Shown piece after piece: positions 59,742-64,000 of a stretch of DNA of 64,000 nucleotides. Each line of letters begins with the position of its first letter. Position 1 is the stretch's first letter. The translations under genes and the position numbers were made by a program. Under the pieces are notes generated by a model. The model was given only the letters and a program-made list of their open reading frames with translations. It was not told the DNA's origin and searched no databases. The stretch comes from Nonomuraea coxensis DSM 45129. GTDB lineage: Bacteria; Actinomycetota; Actinomycetes; Streptosporangiales; Streptosporangiaceae. Location: the NCBI RefSeq assembly GCF_019397265.1, contig NZ_CP068985.1:4754501-4818500 (forward strand). The letters run 5' to 3'.

Positions 59742-61003
59742 TGGGCGTGCTGCTGACCGCGTTCGCCTGCGTGCTGCTGCTCGCCGTCCTGCTGTCCAGC
59801 CTGGCGCACCGCACGATCCTGTCCACCGCCGCGCTGTTCCTGGTGGCCGGGTTCGTGCTCGGCGACGGCGTGCTCGGCGTCATCTCCCTCGAACCCGGCG
59901 ACGACCTGGTCGCCACGCTCGCCGAGCTGGCGCTGTTCACCGTGCTGTTCACCGACGGCATGCGGGTGGGCTGGACCGAGCTGCGCGGCGCCTGGCGGCT
60001 GCCCGGCCGGGCGCTCGGCTGGGGCCTGCCGCTGACCCTGCTCATCACCGCGGTCGGCGCGCACTACCTGCTCGGGCTGGGCTGGATCGAGGCGCTGCTG
60101 ATCGGCGCCATCCTGGCGCCCACCGACCCGGTGTTCGCCGCCGCCCTGGTCGGCAACGACAAGGTGCCGCCCCGGCTGCGGCAACTGCTCAACGTCGAGT
60201 CCGGCGTCAACGACGGCCTGGCGCTGCCGTTCGTCATCGTCTTCCTCGCCGTCGCGGCCGGATCCGAGGACCTGCACCTGGGCGAGCTGGGCCTGGAACT
60301 CGGGCTCGGCGTCGTCATCGGCGTCGCCGTCCCCTGGGTGGCGATCAAGCTGGAGCAGACCCGCTGGTTCGCCGCCTCCACCCAATATGAGCCGCTCAAC
60401 GCCCTGGCCATCGGCCTGCTCGTGCTCGCCGCCGGCAAGGCCACGCACGGCAACCTGTTCCTGGCCGCGTTCTCGGCCGGCATCACCGTGGCCACGTTCG
60501 GCCCGCGCCAGCGCGAGTCGTTCGAGCACTTCGGCGAGCTCATCGCCGAGGTGTTCAAGCTCGCCGCGCTGCTGGTCTTCGGCGCGCTCATCACCCCGGC
60601 CCTGCTCGGCTCGGTCGGCTGGCAGGGGTGGCTGTTCGCGGTGCTCGCGCTGTTCGTGGCCCGGCCGGTCGCGATCTGGGTGTCGTTCCTGCGTTCGGGG
60701 CTGAGCGTGCGTGAGCAGGCCGCGGTGGCGTGGTTCGGGCCCAAGGGCTTCGCCTCCGTCGTCTACGGGCTGCTGGTGCTCGGCTCCGGCATCGCCGCCG
60801 CCGTCCCGGTGTTCCAGCTCGTCGCGGTCACCATCGTGCTGTCGATCCTGCTGCACTCCTCCACCGACATCGTGGTGGCCCGCTGGTTCGACGACGAGCG
60901 CGAGGTGCCGGTCTGGTACGGGACCGTGGCCCGCAGGATCCGCCGCCGGCCGGACCCGGCCGGCCGGTCCGGGCTCGATCAGGATCCCGCGGACGGCCGG
61001 TAG
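59741..61003 (+). CDS. Na+/H+ antiporter, CPA1 family
   Basis: 420 residues from ATG 59741 (or nine more via the leader frame). Eleven to thirteen membrane helices. The CPA1 signature is GAILAPTDPVFAAALVGND with the Asp pair, followed by LNVESGVNDGLALPFVIVF, typical of the CPA1 Na+(K+)/H+ exchangers. GPKGFASVVYGLLVL is the late motif. It exports monovalent cations for protons and helps with alkaline or salt stress. Divergent from marR, which is its likely regulator. Its end overlaps the convergent tetR by 25 bp. Confidence 0.92.
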   Translation: MGVLLTAFACVLLLAVLLSSLAHRTILSTAALFLVAGFVLGDGVLGVISLEPGDDLVATLAELALFTVLFTDGMRVGWTELRGAWRLPGRALGWGLPLTLLITAVGAHYLLGLGWIEALLIGAILAPTDPVFAAALVGNDKVPPRLRQLLNVESGVNDGLALPFVIVFLAVAAGSEDLHLGELGLELGLGVVIGVAVPWVAIKLEQTRWFAASTQYEPLNALAIGLLVLAAGKATHGNLFLAAFSAGITVATFGPRQRESFEHFGELIAEVFKLAALLVFGALITPALLGSVGWQGWLFAVLALFVARPVAIWVSFLRSGLSVREQAAVAWFGPKGFASVVYGLLVLGSGIAAAVPVFQLVAVTIVLSILLHSSTDIVVARWFDDEREVPVWYGTVARRIRRRPDPAGRSGLDQDPADGR

Positions 61004-61593
61004 AGCCCCGCCTGCCGGTAGACCTCCTTGAGGAAGTCGAGCATGCCGGCGGCGTCCGGCGGGTCCGGCTGGAGCACCCGCCAGGTCACCGCCCCGGCCA
61101 TCATGTCGATCAGCACGTCGAGGTCGGCGTCGGCGGCCACGGTGCCGTCCTTCTGGGCGCGCCGCAGCAGGGCGGCGGCCAGCTCGCGGCGCGGCAGGAC
61201 GTGGTGCTTCCAGTAGACGGCCATCAGCTCGGGGTGGCTGACGGCCGAGCCCATCATCCGCGCGGTCAGCGCCCGGAAATCCGGGCTCGCGGTCATCCGC
61301 GCCGCCGCCTCGATGACGCCTTCGATGATCTGCTGGGGCTCCAGCGCCTCGATGTCGTCAGCCGACGGGACCAGGTCGGCGCTGACGGTCTGCTCGACGG
61401 CCTGGGCGATCAGGTCCTCCTTGGTGCTCCAGCGGCGGTAGACGGTGAGCTTGCCGACGCCGGCCCGTCGGGCGATCTGCTCCATGCTGGTGCCCTCGAC
61501 GCCGCGCTCGATGAACAGCTCCAGCGCGGCACGCAGGATCGAGGCGTCGGTCTCGGGGTCGCGGGGGCGTCCGCGTCCTCGGGTGGAGGTCAA
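60979..61593 (-). CDS. TetR family transcriptional regulator
   Basis: 204 residues from TTG 61593, overlapping the monooxygenase stop (TTGA). The helix-turn-helix is ILRAALELFIERGVEGTSME, QIARRAGVGKLTVYRRWSTK and EDLIAQAVEQ. The effector domain has WRVLQPDPPDAAGMLDFLKE near the end. Co-transcribed with the FAD monooxygenase, it should repress the operon at the dyad 63052-63078, with induction by the monooxygenase's substrate. Confidence 0.93.
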   Translation of the reverse strand: MTSTRGRGRPRDPETDASILRAALELFIERGVEGTSMEQIARRAGVGKLTVYRRWSTKEDLIAQAVEQTVSADLVPSADDIEALEPQQIIEGVIEAAARMTASPDFRALTARMMGSAVSHPELMAVYWKHHVLPRRELAAALLRRAQKDGTVAADADLDVLIDMMAGAVTWRVLQPDPPDAAGMLDFLKEVYRQAGLYRPSAGS

Positions 61594-63038
61594 GCGAGTG
61601 CTCCGTCCAGCCAGCGGTTGGGATCGCCCGTGCAGGCCAGGTGGGCGTCCGGGCGTACGAGCATAGCGGGCAGCGGGTCCACCGGACGGAGGTGGACGAC
61701 GCGCTCCCCGAGCCGCCCGCGGGCGGCCTCGTACAGGTCGTCGCCACCGAGGGCGGCCCAGCGTCCGCGCAGTTCGGCGTGCAGCCGGGTACGGGTGCCG
61801 TCAGTACGCTCGCAGGCCACGTCGGGGACGCGGTCGCCGGGCCTGGGCCGGCGACCGCGCCCGCCGAGCGGGCCGCGCCGGTAGCCGACCCAGAGCTGGG
61901 AGGTGGTGTACGTGGCCCAGCGCTGCAGGACGGCCAGGTTGAACACCGGCATCATGACGCGGTCGCGCAGGAAGCGGCCGACGGGCCCGGCGGCGATGTT
62001 CACCCTGGTGGCGGCGGTGCTGCCGCGCAGGACCTGCGTGGCCAGCGGGCGGCGCTCGGCCTCGTAGGTGTCGAGCAGCCGGTCGCCCGCCACACCCCGG
62101 ATCACGAGGGCCAGCTTCCAGGCGAGGTTCTCGGCGTCGCCGATTCCCGTGAGCATGCCCTGCCCGCCGAACGGGGCGTGCGCGTGGGCGGCGTCCCCGG
62201 CCAGCAGGATCCGGCCCTGCCGGTAGGTGTCCGCCAGGCGGCGGTGCACGCTGAACAACGACGCCCAGGAGGCGTCCAGCAGCCGGATGCCGGCCAGGCC
62301 GGTGCGTTCGGGCAGGATGCGGCGCATGCGCTCGACGATCTGTTCCTCGGTCGGCTTGTCGCCGGAGAAGGCGGGGTCGTAGGCGAGCAGCCGCCACTCG
62401 CCGCCGGGCATGGGCATGGCGCCCAGCATGCCCTCCGGGTGCACCCAGCCGCTGGTGCCCGAGCGGTCGAGGGTGGTGTCGAGGTGGGCGTCGACCAGGA
62501 GGAAGCGTTCGCTGACCCGGACGCCGGGGAAGCCGATGCCGGCGAGCTTGCGTACGGTGCTGCCGGTCCCGTCGCAGCCGGCGAGCCAGCGCGCCCGCAC
62601 GGTGCGGCCGTCGCCCAGCGCCGCGGTGACGCCGTCGGCGTCCCGGTCGACGCCCACCAGCGCGGAGCCCCATTCCGGCCTGACGCCCAGCTCGGCCAGG
62701 CGGTCGCGCAGCCGCGCCTCGACCCGGGCCTGGGAGATGACCATCGGGGCGGCGGCGGTGTTCAGGCCGGGATCGCCGAAGCGGATGCGCGTCATCGGGC
62801 GGTCGCCCGCGTACGTGGTGATCGTCATGGCCCGTACGGACTGCTCGGGCAGGCCGCTGAGCGCGTCGAGGCGGTCGAGCACCTCGGAGCCGCGCGCGTG
62901 CACGAAGTTCGCCCGCGACGTGGTGGCCGGGCCAGGGGCCTTGTCGAGCACCCGTACCGAGACGCCGTGCTGGAGCAGCGCGCACGCCAGGGTCAGGCCG
63001 ACCGGCCCGGCTCCGATGACGAGGACATCAGGTTCCAC
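61590..63038 (-). CDS. FAD-dependent monooxygenase, PheA/TfdB type
   Basis: 482 residues from GTG 63038. The FAD site GAGPVGLTLACALLQHG lies at 8-24 with VRVLDKAPGP after it. The second motif WLAGCDGTGSTVRKLAG and the third GDAAHAHAPFGGQGM, then IGDAENLAWKLALV, are intact. The thioredoxin-like C-terminal tail is present. This group hydroxylates aromatics, polyketides or drugs (rifampicin and tetracycline monooxygenases belong to it). With its own TetR, it is either a resistance or catabolic gene. Confidence 0.93.
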   Translation of the reverse strand: MEPDVLVIGAGPVGLTLACALLQHGVSVRVLDKAPGPATTSRANFVHARGSEVLDRLDALSGLPEQSVRAMTITTYAGDRPMTRIRFGDPGLNTAAAPMVISQARVEARLRDRLAELGVRPEWGSALVGVDRDADGVTAALGDGRTVRARWLAGCDGTGSTVRKLAGIGFPGVRVSERFLLVDAHLDTTLDRSGTSGWVHPEGMLGAMPMPGGEWRLLAYDPAFSGDKPTEEQIVERMRRILPERTGLAGIRLLDASWASLFSVHRRLADTYRQGRILLAGDAAHAHAPFGGQGMLTGIGDAENLAWKLALVIRGVAGDRLLDTYEAERRPLATQVLRGSTAATRVNIAAGPVGRFLRDRVMMPVFNLAVLQRWATYTTSQLWVGYRRGPLGGRGRRPRPGDRVPDVACERTDGTRTRLHAELRGRWAALGGDDLYEAARGRLGERVVHLRPVDPLPAMLVRPDAHLACTGDPNRWLDGALA

Positions 63039-63051
63039 GGCACACCTCGCT

Positions 63052-63078
63052 TTGTTTACGGAACGGTATCGTAAACAA
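63052..63078 (-). promoter_or_regulatory. TetR operator upstream of the monooxygenase operon
   Basis: TTGTTTACG (63052-63060) and CGTAAACAA (63070-63078) are perfect 9-bp arms around 9 bases. It lies 13 bases before the monooxygenase start, so it overlaps the promoter. This is the most obvious operator for the TetR at 60979. Confidence 0.85.
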
Positions 63079-63102
63079 TTTAACCCGCAGGCGCCATGGC
63101 GT

Positions 63103-64000
63103 CTACCTGAGCGCGCGGATCACCCGGCGGGCGAGCGGGATCAGCCACGCGGCGAGGCAGGCCAGCCCGCCGAGCAGGTGCAGCGGGTCGGCCTCCGTCC
63201 AGGATCGGACGATCCAGTACGTCGGCAACGGCGCCAGCGCCCAGCCCGCCGGCCCGCTGAGCCACCACGCCGCCACCGGCAGGTACGCGGGCAGCGCCAG
63301 CACCTTGTCCGCGGTGGCGCCCTGCACCCTGCTGCGGGCGACCGCCAGCGTCGCGAGCGTCATCAACGGCCCGAGCGGTACGGCGAGCACGAGCGCGCCG
63401 GCCGCCGAGGCGGGCACCAGGCCGGACAACGGCGCCGCGACCGCGAGACCGGCGGCGCTGAGCAGCGTGACCGCCGCCAGCCGGTAGGCGAGGTAGCGCG
63501 GCACCCCGAGCGGCGAGGTGCGCACGACGGCGAGCGCGCCGTCCTCCAGGTCGTCGAGCACGAGCAGCGCGCCCGTCATGCCGAAAGAGACCGGCACGTG
63601 CACGGCGACTGCGAGCATCGCCAGCACCGGCTCGTAGGAGGCCGGGCCGGGGCCGCCGGTGCGCTGGAGCCATCCGGCCAGCGGCGGGTAGCCGAAGCGG
63701 AGCGCGAGCGCGAGCAGCAGCGGGCTGAGCGCCACCGCGGCCAGCATCGTGTCCCGGGTGATGTTGCGCAGGTCGGCGCGGGGGAACACCAGCAGGCGCG
63801 GCCGGCCGGGGAGCGCCCGGACATGGACGACGGCCCGGCCGGGCGCCGCGTCCTGACCGGCGCGCAGCCGCCAGGTGGCGTACCCCACGGCCGCCGCCGC
63901 CCACAACGCCAGATAGCCGAGCAGCCCGCCCGCCGGGTACGGCGCGTCACCGCGCAGCAGCATGAGCGCGCCGGTCGTGGGCGTGACGTACCACAGCATC
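63103..64000 (-). CDS. ABC-2 type transporter permease (5' end outside the window)
   Basis: At least 299 residues with seven or eight membrane helices. The frame remains open to the window edge, so the start is not seen. A break in character occurs near residue 50: before it the text looks like the C-terminal end of one permease (WYVTPTTGALMLLRG, LLGYLALWAAAAVGY). After it, PRADLRNITRDTMLAAVALS looks like the start of the next, smaller permease of the fluoroquinolone-exporter type. A fusion of two subunits in one frame is therefore likely. Confidence 0.75.
   Translation of the reverse strand, partial: MLWYVTPTTGALMLLRGDAPYPAGGLLGYLALWAAAAVGYATWRLRAGQDAAPGRAVVHVRALPGRPRLLVFPRADLRNITRDTMLAAVALSPLLLALALRFGYPPLAGWLQRTGGPGPASYEPVLAMLAVAVHVPVSFGMTGALLVLDDLEDGALAVVRTSPLGVPRYLAYRLAAVTLLSAAGLAVAAPLSGLVPASAAGALVLAVPLGPLMTLATLAVARSRVQGATADKVLALPAYLPVAAWWLSGPAGWALAPLPTYWIVRSWTEADPLHLLGGLACLAAWLIPLARRVIRALR

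Noticed and set aside
61641-63074. Plus-strand 477-codon frame over the FAD monooxygenase
   Set aside because: No motif, and the minus strand carries intact FAD-binding and GDAAH motifs.

Overview
The window is high-GC DNA (about 70%) with tightly packed, often overlapping genes, many GTG/TTG starts and strong G/C in third codon positions. Gene content (TetR, MarR, MerR-TipAS, DUF5937 and DUF6223 families, an ABC-F protein, an ArsR-ArsC fusion, linear two-component systems) fits a filamentous actinomycete, plausibly Streptosporangiaceae such as Nonomuraea. That placement is inference. I see no rRNA, tRNA or CRISPR array.

Layout. 1-3.0 kb: end of an aldo/keto reductase-like gene, then a divergent pair of a Cys-rich coiled-coil protein and a tyrosine recombinase around a palindrome-rich intergenic region. 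3.0-5.5 kb: epoxide hydrolase-type enzyme and small hypotheticals. 5.6-9.65 kb: the most novel-looking locus, with a DUF5937/ArsR-type regulator, a 59-residue peptide carrying eight cysteines, a MauE/DoxX-type redox membrane protein, a thioredoxin-like CxxC protein and an ABC exporter. It looks like a disulfide-rich exported peptide (RiPP/bacteriocin-like) system. 9.8-12.9 kb: nucleotidyltransferase, TetR/CPBP protease pair, and a chimeric pseudogene (IlvD-family start joined to a sulfatase end). 13-17.8 kb: LysR regulator divergent from a cupin, MFS, esterase and PRISE-type reductase operon, probably small-molecule uptake and catabolism.

17.8-30.8 kb: a MerR (TipAS) gene preceded by the 3' end of a DUF2268 protease gene. 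The 5' part of what looks like the same gene lies about 11.7 kb away at 30.3-30.8 kb on the same strand. Between them is accessory DNA: an IS1380-family transposase, a decayed IS982-family element with a 9-bp target duplication, a LRV/HEAT-like repeat protein, a 2111-residue RHS polymorphic toxin with a GIY-YIG/URI-like C-terminal domain, and a frameshifted tyrosine recombinase beside palindromic repeats. I read this as one island that split the DUF2268 gene, with the repeat protein as the candidate immunity protein.

30.8-41 kb: VOC protein, SDR with two TetR-type operators, ABC-F antibiotic-resistance-type ATPase, a Tn3 transposase remnant, and a stress/ion cluster (universal stress protein, KhtT/KhtU-like cation/proton antiporter, P-type ATPase, decayed USP). 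41-50.6 kb: YbaK/ArsR pair, OmpR-type two-component system divergent from a MacB-like ABC exporter, SRPBCC protein, MFS transporter, NarL-type two-component system. 50.7-54.1 kb: two tandem DUF6223 membrane proteins, then an ArsR-ArsC fusion, VOC and APC permease operon with a perfect palindrome touching the start. 54.1-64 kb: hemerythrin-like lipoprotein, TetR, DUF1707 protein, a trpB-trpA-gntR operon, MarR divergent from a Na+/H+ antiporter, an FAD monooxygenase-TetR operon with a clear operator, and an ABC-2 type permease running off the window.

Most functional names are family-level recognition from motifs. No database search was possible.
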